NCBI RefSeq assembly: GCF_021018895.1
Contig: NC_079374.1
Location: forward strand, 10,071,212-10,135,211
From: Seriola aureovittata
Taxonomy: Eukaryota > Chordata > Actinopteri > Carangiformes > Carangidae
Direction of reading: 5' to 3'
Length of the DNA: 64,000 nt
Shown here piece by piece: positions 54,337 to 64,000 of the stretch. The notes under the pieces were generated by a model. It saw only the letters and a list, made by a program, of their open reading frames with translations, searched no databases and was not told where the DNA came from. Within the stretch, counting starts at the first letter, position 1; each line of letters opens with the position of its first letter. Made by a program: the position numbers and the translations under genes.

Positions 54337-54737
54337 TAGGGATGGGGACTCATACTTGAGTACTTGTTGTTGACGTCATTATTCCAGTAGAGTTTCACTT
54401 CTTGCGCACCTCCGCACGTGTTGTTTTTGGCTACAATAGTTCAACTCAGTTGGCGTTACGTGCACCATGGCAGCCGTGGCCAGGAAAAGTGATGTCTGGA
54501 AATACTTTGATAAAAAAGACGACAATAATGTGTAGTTCAAGATATTTGGCGTTAAACATCATGTTCTCCAACAGCCAAACAGGAGGCTTGGTCGGGAAAA
54601 CCTCCCGTGTTTTGCTTTTTATGGTAAAAATATATTTATATAATATCTATATATATAATTTGTGAGTAATCGAGTACTCGTTCATGAGGTAATGAGAGTA
54701 ATCGAAAATTGAAATTACTGAAAAATGCCTGTCCCTA
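54337..54737 (+). mobile_element. hAT-superfamily transposon, 401 bp, with intact target-site duplication
   Basis: The element begins TAGGGATGGGGA and ends (reverse-complemented) TAGGGACAGGCA, so the termini are imperfect inverted repeats. It is flanked on both sides by the identical 8-bp sequence ATTTGTAG (54329-54336 and 54738-54745); 8-bp duplications are the hAT signature. Inner subterminal words GAGTACT and CGAGTACTCG occur near the two ends. It retains a broken BED-finger start, listed separately, so it is an internally deleted derivative of an autonomous hAT. Confidence 0.88.
54467..54630 (+). pseudogene. Remnant of hAT transposase N-terminus (BED zinc finger)
   Basis: From ATG at 54467 the frame reads MAAVARKSDVWKYFDKKDDN, then a stop (TAG at 54533-54535). 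SxVWxxF is the opening of the BED finger of hAT transposases. Downstream a KIFG word stands where a Cys-containing KICG is expected, and FSNSQTGG follows only after a frame change. The metal-binding cysteines are not preserved and the catalytic domain is absent, so it cannot encode an active transposase. Confidence 0.65.
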
Positions 54738-54745
54738 ATTTGTAG

Positions 54746-56400
54746 GTGGTATTAACCATTGCTGCTTTGTGACTGTTGACTTGTGATTTAATAGAATTTA
54801 GTTTTTCTGTGATCACTGCTAATCAAACTAGCCTTAATACGATCTGTCTGAGGCTAATGTTTAATTAACCAATTAACTGTTCAGTTACTTTTGGGCTGTG
54901 TATCTTATTTAATCTGTGGACTGAAATCACTCCCACACTCACTCAAGTCACTTCACTCTACATAGACGGCTGAAGTCATGACGTCACGTCCAGACCAGCC
55001 TCTGTTCCACCAGCTTCTGTACACAATACAATCTCTCATTCAGCATTTCTTTCACTGGTCTGAGAAAAAATTAAGTGTGTCCCAAGAGTTTACATTCCAT
55101 ATTCTAAGACAAACTGGCATCCATTGTAGCAGTTGCTATTTGTAATTGAAACCATTGTCAACAACAAAACATTGTTAACAACAATTTCTTTCTGGGCACA
55201 AAAAAACCACAGGTCCATGAGAAAACTACAAAGTTTAGCAGCATGGTACTTATGTTCATTGTAACTTGGTATCACCAACTCTCTTGTAAAGTCAAGGTTT
55301 GAAAAAACTGCTGCTGTTGCGATGTTTAGCTCACAAAGGGCTAATTGGAAATGGTGTTCATTAGAGGCCACTACAAGCACAAATATTGAATTAACAGATG
55401 ACATCGTTTTTTCAAAAAGCTACGGCCCTTATCTAGATATGTGACGTGAACCACAGGACCTACTGTTGAGAGGGCCTGGATTTTTAGTTGTTAAAAATGT
55501 CAGTGGGATTTGAATGAGACACCCGGAAGTTCCACTTTGGCTCTTAATAAAAGACAATCAATAGTTTATAGTGAGCTGTATATCAATATTTTGGACACCA
55601 ATAAATCGTCATTTTGTATCATTACTGACTGGTGTTTTCCCATTTACAAAACGTGACGAATTGCATTGGCATTTTTTCCTGGAATTTCCTATTTGTTATT
55701 TATCATTGAATTGACACACTTTCATTGAAAATGTGTCGAGCATGTTACATAGCTGTGAACCTACATGCAGTGTGGGCAGAAGAGAAACTGAAAAACATTT
55801 AGATGAGAACAAAAAATATTGATTTTGTCTGTATTAAAACACAGCGTATGTTATCACAGATAAAAAGACACATCTTAACATGGCTGGAGAGCTTCACAAA
55901 ATTGACCTGAAAATTCCTTTGTGGACACACGTTGTTTTCACACATAAACAGCATTTTCAAAATTAGCTGGCTTACTGTGGACGTGGTCTGTAGCTCTTCT
56001 TGCTTCCACTATCACCAGCCGGCTCACCACCAGCCCTCAGCTCAATCTCTCACAGCCTCTGCTGCTTCGGCCCTTGGGAGGACTCATGCAGACCAGTTGA
56101 TTAAAAATCACTTAGTGGAGAACACAAACAAAGCTGTCAGCCTTTGGCTTGCCCTTGGGATTGGAGTGATGGGGGTTGCAGAGGAGGGGGTAGAATGAAC
56201 AAGTAGATATGAAGGGGAAGAAGAGCAGAAGCGACACTTACCAGGTTGAGCTAGATTTGAAAAGTTGACAAATACTAGAATTATTACTAACTCATATTAT
56301 TACTGCATGAAAATATACTATATAGCCTACATTTCCAAATCTTTTTTTAGCAGCGTAAAAACACATTTTGGGCCCATTGTCAGACAGGGATCACATTCAG
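54746..56400. other. Intergenic, no gene seen
   Basis: AT-rich, largely unique-looking DNA. No open frame with a recognisable domain. Confidence 0.55.
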
Positions 56401-56858
56401 CACATTTACATGCACACCATTATTCCACTATTATTCACAATATGACGATATTCAATATTTGATAAGGGTCATGTAAACAGCATAAATATTCAGAATTTAG
56501 CATTTTCTGATAAGGACACGTGGGACATGCCAATATTATTCTGGTTTTAGGAGCATGTATCCAGCGCATTAGGAATACGCATCTCAGTTGGGGTTTTTAC
56601 AGCAGTTTGCAACACATGGCCTCTTGGTGCATACGGTCAACCCCGAGTGTTGTACACAAACCAACTTATGACAACACCAGTAAAAATAAATAGCCGTAGG
56701 GCGTAGGTCATGGGGGTCTTGTAGGTTAATCGGAGCATGAAAATGGGAATATGAGTGGAATATTCATTGTCATTAGCCATGTAAACAGCTTAGTAGGAAT
56801 ATTGTCTTTTTCGGAATAAGGGAATAAAACTGAATATTTTGTGCATGTAAACATAGTG
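56401..56858. mobile_element. MITE-like nonautonomous DNA element
   Basis: The left end CACATTTACATGCACA and the reverse complement of the right end CACTATGTTTACATGCAC form an imperfect terminal inverted repeat. Just inside, both sides carry TATTC/GGAATAAG-type words. An internal 12-nt direct repeat CATGTAAACAGC occurs at 56470-56481 and 56778-56789. There is no coding capacity, and the target-site duplication could not be defined, so the superfamily is open. Confidence 0.55.
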
Positions 56859-57050
56859 ATTGAGATTTCAGGCTCAGCCTTGATGTTCTAAGTTCCTTTT
56901 TTGCTTTACAATCAAAACATGTTTTCTTCCTCATGTGAAGGACGGCTGACTTGAAGCGGTGAGTCGACTGATATAGAAATTGTGCAGTTAACAGTACGGG
57001 GTGATTGGGGGGGTGAATGGGTTTATATACAGTATTTAAGTCGAATCAAG

Positions 57051-57090
57051 TCATCCATCCATCCGTTCATTTTCCAACTCATGCCAAGAG
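57051..57090. repeat. (ATCC)n-type motif of teleost interspersed repeats
   Basis: GTCATCCATCCATCCGTTCA, then TTTTCCAACTC, resembles the CATCCATCCATTTTCTACCGC-type sequence widespread in fish genomes. Short and decayed. Confidence 0.4.
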
Positions 57091-57790
57091 TATTTCTCTT
57101 ATGGGTTAAATTTTCACATTGAGCAATTTTGTCTTATTCAACCATGACATCAGCCTAAATAAAAAGGGTTATGTTGCCTAAACTTTATCAAAGTTATGAC
57201 TAAACCTCATCTTGAAAGACCCTTTCACTGGTGTGCTAAAGCTTATTGAATGTTGTAACTTTGTTTGAAGTAACCCATTTAAGTATCCCTAACTAACTAT
57301 AACCCTAACATTCTGTCTCCTTCATTTATATTAGGCTACATTATTGTGGTAATTTTGTTTCAAGTGGGAACATCCTTGAATCTTCCTTGGTGGTGCGCTC
57401 ATGGAAGCTTGGAATTTGAGACTCGGTTGCTGAGTGGCACTGCAGTTATTACCATAAGGCAAAAAATAAAAACAGCCTTCATATCTCAGATGCATTCAGG
57501 CATCATTAAATGCAACGAATGGGAATAATTTCAAAAGTGTCCCTGCTTTCGAGGACATTAGAAATAAACTGGACTGAATGCTCTCTGTGATGGATTAATC
57601 ACCACTAATTTTCAAATCTCTGCAAGACAATTTTTATTGAAATGAAAGGAAACCATAGACTGTAGATGTGGGGCTGTCCACTCATTGTTTTGTTACAACA
57701 AGTACAAGTTATAAAAAGGTGGCAGTGACACATTTGCATACAGTAAATCAATCACATAAAGTAGTACCTCACAGAAAATAGCAGTCCTCA

Positions 57791-57860
57791 CTAGAACTGC
57801 AACACATTGATTCTTTTCTTGACGGATTGATCGTTTGGCCTTGAAAATCTCATCATAAAT
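57791..57860 (+). repeat. Diverged copy of hAT-type GGGCTGCAAC short repeat
   Basis: CTAGAACTGCAACA followed by TTGATTCTTTTCTTGACGGA and TTGATCGTTTGG matches, with many changes, the repeat at 63730-63915 and the minus-strand copy at 61895-62108. Confidence 0.45.
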
Positions 57861-58267
57861 TCCTAACACTTTATTTACTTAATTAACATTTTATTCAAGA
57901 TAAAAACAAACAAACAAAAAACAAAGCACAACTGAGCTGAGTGTTGCTCATAACTTCATAAAGAAGTAATACACACAAGGAACATCGCGTTACAGCACTT
58001 ACTATACAAGTCAATCAGAGGTTCACTGCTGCGGAGCCACAGGAGGCAGGAACAGATCAGTTGGTTAGAAACTATAGAAACTAGATGTGTCAACACATGA
58101 TGACCGTTACTGGTCTGATCGTATTGTGACACCCACGACAGTCACAATTAGTGGGTGCACGCGCGCGCACACACAGCTGCCACTGACAAGGGTAGGACAG
58201 CACAGCTCCAACGGTCTACTGGCCTTCACTACCAGATGGTAGTTCCCACTGATTCTTCTTACACATA

Positions 58268-58373
58268 CACGCACGCACGCACGCACGCACGCACACACAC
58301 ACGCACACACGCACACACACACACACGCACACACACATACACATACACACACACATACACACACACACACACA
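58268..58373. repeat. (ACGC)n/(CA)n/(CATA) compound microsatellite
   Basis: It begins with about six ACGC units (58270-58292), then CA with CG and TA interruptions. Frames over it are artefacts. Confidence 0.95.
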
Positions 58374-59279
58374 GCTCCTCTAACACATTTAAAGCCCACA
58401 TTTCTATTTAAAGACATATGATACATACAACTGATGTGTGTTTCAGACGATTTAAGCTAATTGCGGGAAAATCCTTAGTCTACTGATATTTAAAGTAGCC
58501 AATAACTAACAAATTAAAGTAATGGAATGCCAAAGATAGGTGCTTCTCAGCGGGCAGAACAGATGTGCTGTTGTGGATGTGTGTCTTCAGGTTAAGGTGC
58601 TCAGTTTCACTTGTAATACAGTACTTGAATAATAATAGACCACGCCCCCTGATTTCTCCTTTTGTATTACCTAAATAAACCTGACGGCAGTTCTATCAGC
58701 CATGTTAGTCTATAGGCTCTTGACAAACTTGATTTTAAGGAAATTTTTAATTTGTCAGTAAAGATTTCCAGTGAGTAAATGACAACCGGCTCCATCATTT
58801 CCTCTCTCATCACTACAGCACTGACTTCACCTATAAAATACAAGCATGGAGTTTTTCTGTAGCAGTTAATCACAAAGCTAGCTAATGCACTGGCTAATGC
58901 ATCATTCTGGCTAGTCTAAATGACGTAATGGTAAATATATCTGTGATATATCTTGCATGTCAGTAGAGTTACAGTCGGTGCATTGGAAACACTGTCCGAT
59001 TTTCACCAAAGATATTATACTGATAGTTTGTGTCAAAGGTTTAAAGCTGCCTTTTCAGAATGACGCTAATCTCTTTAGCTAATGTTTGCCCTTCACATTT
59101 CAAACTACTGATCCAAACCATTGTCAGACACTAGAAATAAACATTGCACATGGAGACAATGACAGTGAAAGCTGATTGAGACACTCCCTATGCCCCCCTC
59201 TGTGACTAAATGTAAGTGATCCATACGAAAAAAAATGTGTATGTTATGCAATTCTGTTGAAAATGAATATATAGCAGCC
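58374..59279. other. Intergenic, no gene seen
   Basis: AT-rich unique-looking DNA. Nothing supported. Confidence 0.5.
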
Positions 59280-59352
59280 AATATTTCATTTTTTTAAACC
59301 CTCAAATATCAGCATCTTCCTTAAAAATCCAGTATCGGTTGGACTCTAGTCC
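59280..59352 (+). repeat. Possible interspersed-repeat end (TATCGG...GGGCTCTAGT-like)
   Basis: AAATATCAGCATC, TTAAAAATCCAGTATCGG and TTGGACTCTAGT occur in the order seen at the end of a common fish DNA-transposon-derived repeat. Only one end is visible. Confidence 0.35.
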
Positions 59353-59920
59353 ACAATGTCCTGGGTTGAAGGACTTCTTCTGTGTCCTGCAGCAGATATA
59401 GCAATACGTTTAACAAGCTATTCAACACAAAGTGATCAAATCCGCTCACATCTTGACCTCCACAGTCCACATTTTGTTGACATTACTAAAGGTAAAGCAA
59501 AACCTGAAAGAATTATCACTTGATTGATTTGTATTATTCCTAAATAAAGATGGGTCACACAGGAATATCCAACACTGACCTGCATAAACATCCTTAGCAT
59601 ATAGGAGCAATAGGAGCAAGGTGAGAAGTTTCCCAGAGGAGGGAAGTTGAAAGAGAGACTGAGAGTACATAGCAAAAGAGTGAAGTATAGAGAGACAATA
59701 AAAAAGAGATAACAGGTATATGGTGAGAGGAAAAAGGAAACAATGAATATGGAATTCTCCCGCGAAGCAGGAGCAAAGTCACCCCCTCCGTATACCCAAT
59801 GGGGCCTTTAAGGGTCAACTGAGAACTAAGAGGCACATTGGTGTCCAGTACATTGCCTGCACAGGCTGGAAAAAGGATGGGACAGACAACCTTGTTTGTC
59901 GAATTATACATACATTCTCT

Positions 59921-59960
59921 CACACACACACACACACATACACACACAGGTTACTCTTTG

Positions 59961-60015
<55 letters not shown>
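59921..60015. repeat. (CA)n, (CT)n(CA)n microsatellites
   Basis: A short CA tract at 59921-59948, then a CT tract running into CA at about 59960-60015. Confidence 0.93.
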
Positions 60016-60016
<1 letters not shown>

Positions 60017-60059
60017 CAACCCTTCACACTGCTGTTGTGATTCACCATCTTATTTTTGC

Positions 60060-60365
60060 TGACCTGTATGTGGTGGGGTTGACAGAGGTGAGCACACAAT
60101 CTCCCGACGCCCAAACACAGAGAATTGGATCACCCCTGGGCTGACCTCCTCGGAGCAACGCCTACGCCTATCTGCACCCCATGCTGTCGAGGGGACCATT
60201 TAGGGCAAACGGTGACCCCTGCTTGGCCCCCGGGTCCGTGGCTCCTCTGCTTTGGCTGCCGGGCAACATGACAACCTATACAAGGCCCTGTCAAACACAT
60301 GATTGACATGTCCCCCGCCCATTTTGACCAACATTCACACCCGCCCCGGCAAATTACCCCAAAAA
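60060..60365. promoter_or_regulatory. Candidate regulatory element with PBX/MEIS-like site
   Basis: A GC-richer unique block in AT-rich surroundings. CCTGTCAAACACATGATTGA (60286-60305) continuing into CATG contains TGTCA and TGATTGACA, close to MEIS and PBX-MEIS composite sites. Inference from short words only. Confidence 0.25.
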
Positions 60366-61281
60366 CCAGACAGACAACCATATCTTGGCTCCCTATTTGC
60401 TCTCTTGTCATCTTCCATATGTCACACACACATGCACTCTGTTCTGGTTTGGATAATTGTGTCAAATAATGTAAACCTAGCTGGAACTGCAGGTATTAAA
60501 GAGTTTTATTTGAGTGCATCAAAGGTAGTGCAAGCTGAATGAAGACCACAAGACAGGCTCAGTTCAAATGGAAGAACAGGTTATGTGGTGACTAAATCAG
60601 AAAAAATACACTGTATGTTATTTAGTCACTTTTACTTTTTCAATCCTATTGTGATTGATTTCGCTACTGCTGCAGGGTAGTCTGATCACGCACCGCTCTT
60701 CATAAACCACACTGTCTCCCATGCCTTTGCCATACCTGCGGCGGAGATTGGCACACACAGAAACGCAAACAAATTGCAGGCGCACATACAGAAAACACAT
60801 ACACACAAACACAAAAAGAGAGTCCCCGCTGTGAGAAAAAGAGCTACAGTACTCCCTACATCAACAGTGGCCTAGATAAACACAATTCACACAAAAGAGT
60901 CACCCCATGAAAATAACCCTCCATCTAAGCATCACTGCACTTATCTACTCATAAACATAGAGATAAATCAATTCAGTGAGAAACACATTTTTTTCTCTCA
61001 TTTGAAATTACAGCTGCGGGACCAAAGCTAGCATGATAGCATAGGTCAAATTCACTAACCTCCTTTCTCCATGGCAACAGTCTACCTCTTACAAAAAAAG
61101 GGCTCAGTATGGTTTGTTGAAGTCATTGTGAGATGTTGTTCCATGAACTGTGAATGTGTGTGTCATGAGTGTGTTGGTGTCTCTTTGCATGCGTTTCACA
61201 AGGACACAAGAATGTGTACACTTACATGTGTATATGTTCATATGAAGGTTTATCTGTCTATCTGTGTTTGAGAGAGAGAGA

Positions 61282-61282
<1 letters not shown>
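60366..61282. other. Intergenic, no gene seen
   Basis: It holds imperfect CA repeats near 60790-60820 and a short GA tract near 61270. No recognisable exon. Confidence 0.5.

Positions 61283-61332
<50 letters not shown>
61283..61332. repeat. (GT)n microsatellite
   Basis: About 50 bp of GT, preceded by a GA tract. Confidence 0.95.
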
Positions 61333-61333
<1 letters not shown>

Positions 61334-61894
61334 TGACAACCCTGTTATCACAGCATCTGTATTAGCATTGCAGCGTCTCACCGCTTTGTTTTACTCTGAC
61401 CTGTATAATCAGTGTCACATTAGCAACACAACAAATCAAACGCTGTGAGCTTCCCCCCCTGCAACCTCTCACATACATGCACATGCGCACACACACAACC
61501 ACACAGACACACACACACACACTTACATGCACACTGCATGCTGTCCTTCATGCTCCCAGCTGGACACCATACTGTGTCAAACAGATGCTAATTAATATGA
61601 TAACTAATACCTATTACACAACATACAAACCCCCAAAACCGCTAATTTAATTTCTTCTTATTCAAAAGCAAAGAGATCAAATGAATTAAGAACTCTTCTT
61701 CCTGTTTGTCATGTTTAGCTCATCCAGTAAATATCTGAGTAGGTGGTTTCAAAATCAAAACCAACTGTGATCACTATTGCCAAATTTTAATTTCCTCTCA
61801 TATTAAAAGTTCTTCTTCTCTAACTGCAAAACTAATACTATTAAATTAAATGTTGCTTACTTAATTAGATTTCAGATTGTGAGGATTTGCTGTA

Positions 61895-62108
61895 TTTTGT
61901 CTTTTGTGATGAATATCTTTAGGTTCTATGTGAATGTTGTTTGAACAAAGCAAGCAATTTAATGACATCACCTTGGGCTCTAGGAAAGTGTAAAAGGTAT
62001 TTTTCCTTAGTTTCTGACGTTTTATAGACAAAACATTTTGAGAAAAATAATCAACAGATCGTCAATGATAATAATCAATAATGTAAATTATCGTTATATG
62101 CAGAGCTA
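61895..62108 (-). mobile_element. hAT-type GGGCTGCAAC short repeat, minus-strand copy
   Basis: Read on the minus strand it starts TAGCTCTGCATATAACGATA. It continues with ATTGATTATTATCATTGACG, TCTGTTGATTATTTTTCTCA, GTCTATAAAACGTCAGAAAC and then AGAGCCCAAGGTGATGTCA. The order and spacing match a nonautonomous repeat found across teleosts, and the first half matches the plus copy at 63730. It has no coding capacity. Confidence 0.7.
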
Positions 62109-62707
62109 TATTATATTAATAATTAATATTTTCTGAAAGAAAATGTCATTTTACAAATTAAATGCAAAAGAGAAAAAATACTTTTGTCACTCATCTTACT
62201 GCTGTTCAGACACATTAAAATGTCACCTAAAAGCAGTTACTGAAACAAATAAGACGTTGCCCAGCTTCATTAAGTCAAGGTCTTAGTATGTACTTAGATT
62301 TGAGTCAAGGCACTTCACAGACATCAGCTTTTGTTTTTTTCGAACTACCCCACTTCATATTTGTTCTCATTGTTTTGACTTTAATTGATGGAATGGAAAG
62401 AGTTTAAGAAATGATAAATAAATCACAGTTTTGGATGGCTGCATGTGAAAATGACACTATGAGTGATAGTTTCTATGCTCGTCTTTTCCTTGTTGCACAT
62501 GACCTCTAACAGATGCCAGAAACTGAGATATAAATAGCTGCTTTTTCAGCTGTAGTGAACAGTACAGTAAAAGCTCACTAGGGGGAAAAGGAGTGGACAA
62601 TTGAAATTTAAAAAGTACACATTACAGATCAGCATATTCTTCTTTCCTGATGTGCGAGCAGGAAAGTCAGCATCCGCTCAGCTCCTTCTACTGTAAACCC
62701 TCCAGAG
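62109..62707. other. Intergenic, no gene seen
   Basis: AT-rich DNA without recognisable features. Confidence 0.5.
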
Positions 62708-62902
62708 CTGAAAAAAGGGAGAAGAAAGAAGAAGAGAGGAAGGAAGAAATTGAGGAGAGGGAAGAAAAACAGAGGAAGGAAGGGAGAAAAGTCAGACGGA
62801 GACAGATGGGCAAAAAGACGAGTGCGGAAAGAGACGGGAAAAGGGAACTGAAAGGAGAAGAAGAGGAGTTAGAGGGATAGATTGAGTGAGGAGAAGGAGG
62901 CG
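62708..62902. repeat. Polypurine tract of about 195 bp
   Basis: GAA/GGA/GAGG units with few pyrimidines. The Lys/Glu/Arg-rich open frame at 62650-62880 is a by-product of composition. Confidence 0.75.
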
Positions 62903-63729
62903 TACTGTAGGAGATCCAGCTGACATTAGCGGGTGAGTTTATGAGATGTGATGATTAGCCAAATCCTGCTAATCAATGACACATTCACATGGGTTCCTGC
63001 TCTGTTGCTAAACACTAATTGGTCTATTCTGCAGCAAATAGGGAGATGCTGCTTCCCACTTCACTGTAAGTAATGCAAGCTGACACAGGGGCACATATGG
63101 GCACATACAAACACACACACGTGACAAATGTTACTTGCATGCACATACTGTACGCCTGTAGAAGATTCTGGTACATAAAAAGGTCAAATTGAGACTGATT
63201 CAATTTGAGAATGGATGAGGAGCAGAGGATCCTGCTTGACTCACTCTGACAATAAGGAGAGAATGCGATCCTAGAGCAGGCCAGTTGAACCAGCAGAAAG
63301 GCGGGGCGGGGGGCTGGAGAAGGAGCCCGAAATTCAATTTCACTTTGTTGAGTATTTAGATAATGTCTCCTAATGTAATGCCAGCCGTGAGTGCATCCAC
63401 AGTATAGCTGCAGCAGTCATTAATCACAATGCAGCAGCAGCGCCACCAATGTCCAAGCACTGGCACTGCATCACTGAGCTGCAGGCTGAAACCACACACC
63501 TGAAGACTTAACACAGGGACTACACCTGCAGCTGTACTGCACATGGAAGTGTCTAAATATTAGGGTTCATGTTTTTCTGGTAAAATTCCCTAAAATGATG
63601 TTAACATTTACTGAACCTACAATTGTGTAACAACAGTATATCATACACATATTAATCATCAATCAGTCAATTACGATTAATCACCATTACCCATTGTATA
63701 AATTGTACATAGATGTGTATGGTTACATG

Positions 63730-63915
63730 TAGGGCTGCAACTCATGATTATTTTCTGGATTAACTGGTTAATTGTTTGGTTTGTAAAATCACAGAAAATA
63801 GTGAAAAATGCCCAACATAATTTCCCAAGGGGTTAAAATTATGTGACCAAATTACTTCTGTCCAACCAATACTCCAAAGATATGCACATACTATCACAAA
63901 AGAAAATGAAAAACA
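63730..63915 (+). mobile_element. hAT-type GGGCTGCAAC short repeat, plus-strand copy
   Basis: It starts TAGGGCTGCAACTCATGATT and continues ATTTTCTGGATTAACTGGTT, AATTGTTTGGTTTGTAAAAT, CACAGAAAATAGTGAAAAAT, GCCC, then CAAAGATATGCACATACTAT. This is the expected order for the widespread teleost family. The right end is not sharply defined. Confidence 0.75.
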
Positions 63916-64000
63916 AAATCCTTGAACTACAGCGAGTGCCTGAATGCTATTGGTAATGGCTTAAAAGATTAGCTCTATGTACATGTATATACTGTACATT

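Noticed and set aside
58268..58373. Regularly spaced short repeats, considered as a CRISPR-like array
   Set aside because: Simple ACGC/CA microsatellite with no unique spacers, in a vertebrate genome.

Overview
The window looks like nuclear DNA of a ray-finned (teleost) fish. It has one vertebrate-type intronless SoxB1 gene, very dense (CA)n microsatellites, and decayed transposons of kinds typical of fish genomes: Tc1/mariner ends, hAT-type short elements, a tRNA-derived SINE and an L2-like LINE tail. I see nothing bacterial or viral. The species cannot be named from the sequence alone.

Layout: the only gene I can support is sox1, a single-exon HMG-box transcription factor on the minus strand at 4706-5740. 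Its 3' flank occupies 1-4705. Its 5' flank and upstream intergenic DNA run from 5741 to the right edge, about 58 kb with no recognisable exon. The proximal upstream region (about 5990-6110) holds a CCAAT box and a perfect octamer. Unusually CpG-bearing islets occur near 8690-9000 and 38590-38830. Several stretches look like candidate regulatory elements by eye (1020-1180, 7020-7260, 12380-12560, 17280-17380, 35700-35880, 60060-60365), with SOX-, POU-, LEF/TCF- or PBX/MEIS-like words. Conservation could not be tested here, so all of these stay tentative.

The rest is repeat-rich spacer. The best-supported mobile element is a 401-bp hAT copy at 54337-54737, with a perfect 8-bp target-site duplication and a broken BED-finger reading frame. 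Others are a Tc1 3' end at 22822-23020, a retrotransposon integrase scrap abutting a Tc1-type tail at 26340-26640, a long imperfect inverted repeat at 19123-19898, a MITE-like element at 56401-56858, and three copies of one hAT-type short repeat in the last 7 kb.

A lone SoxB1 gene in a large exon-poor interval fits the known pattern in which developmental transcription factor genes sit in regulatory gene deserts. I found no convincing undescribed multi-gene system. The most useful leads are the candidate regulatory elements and the transposon structures.
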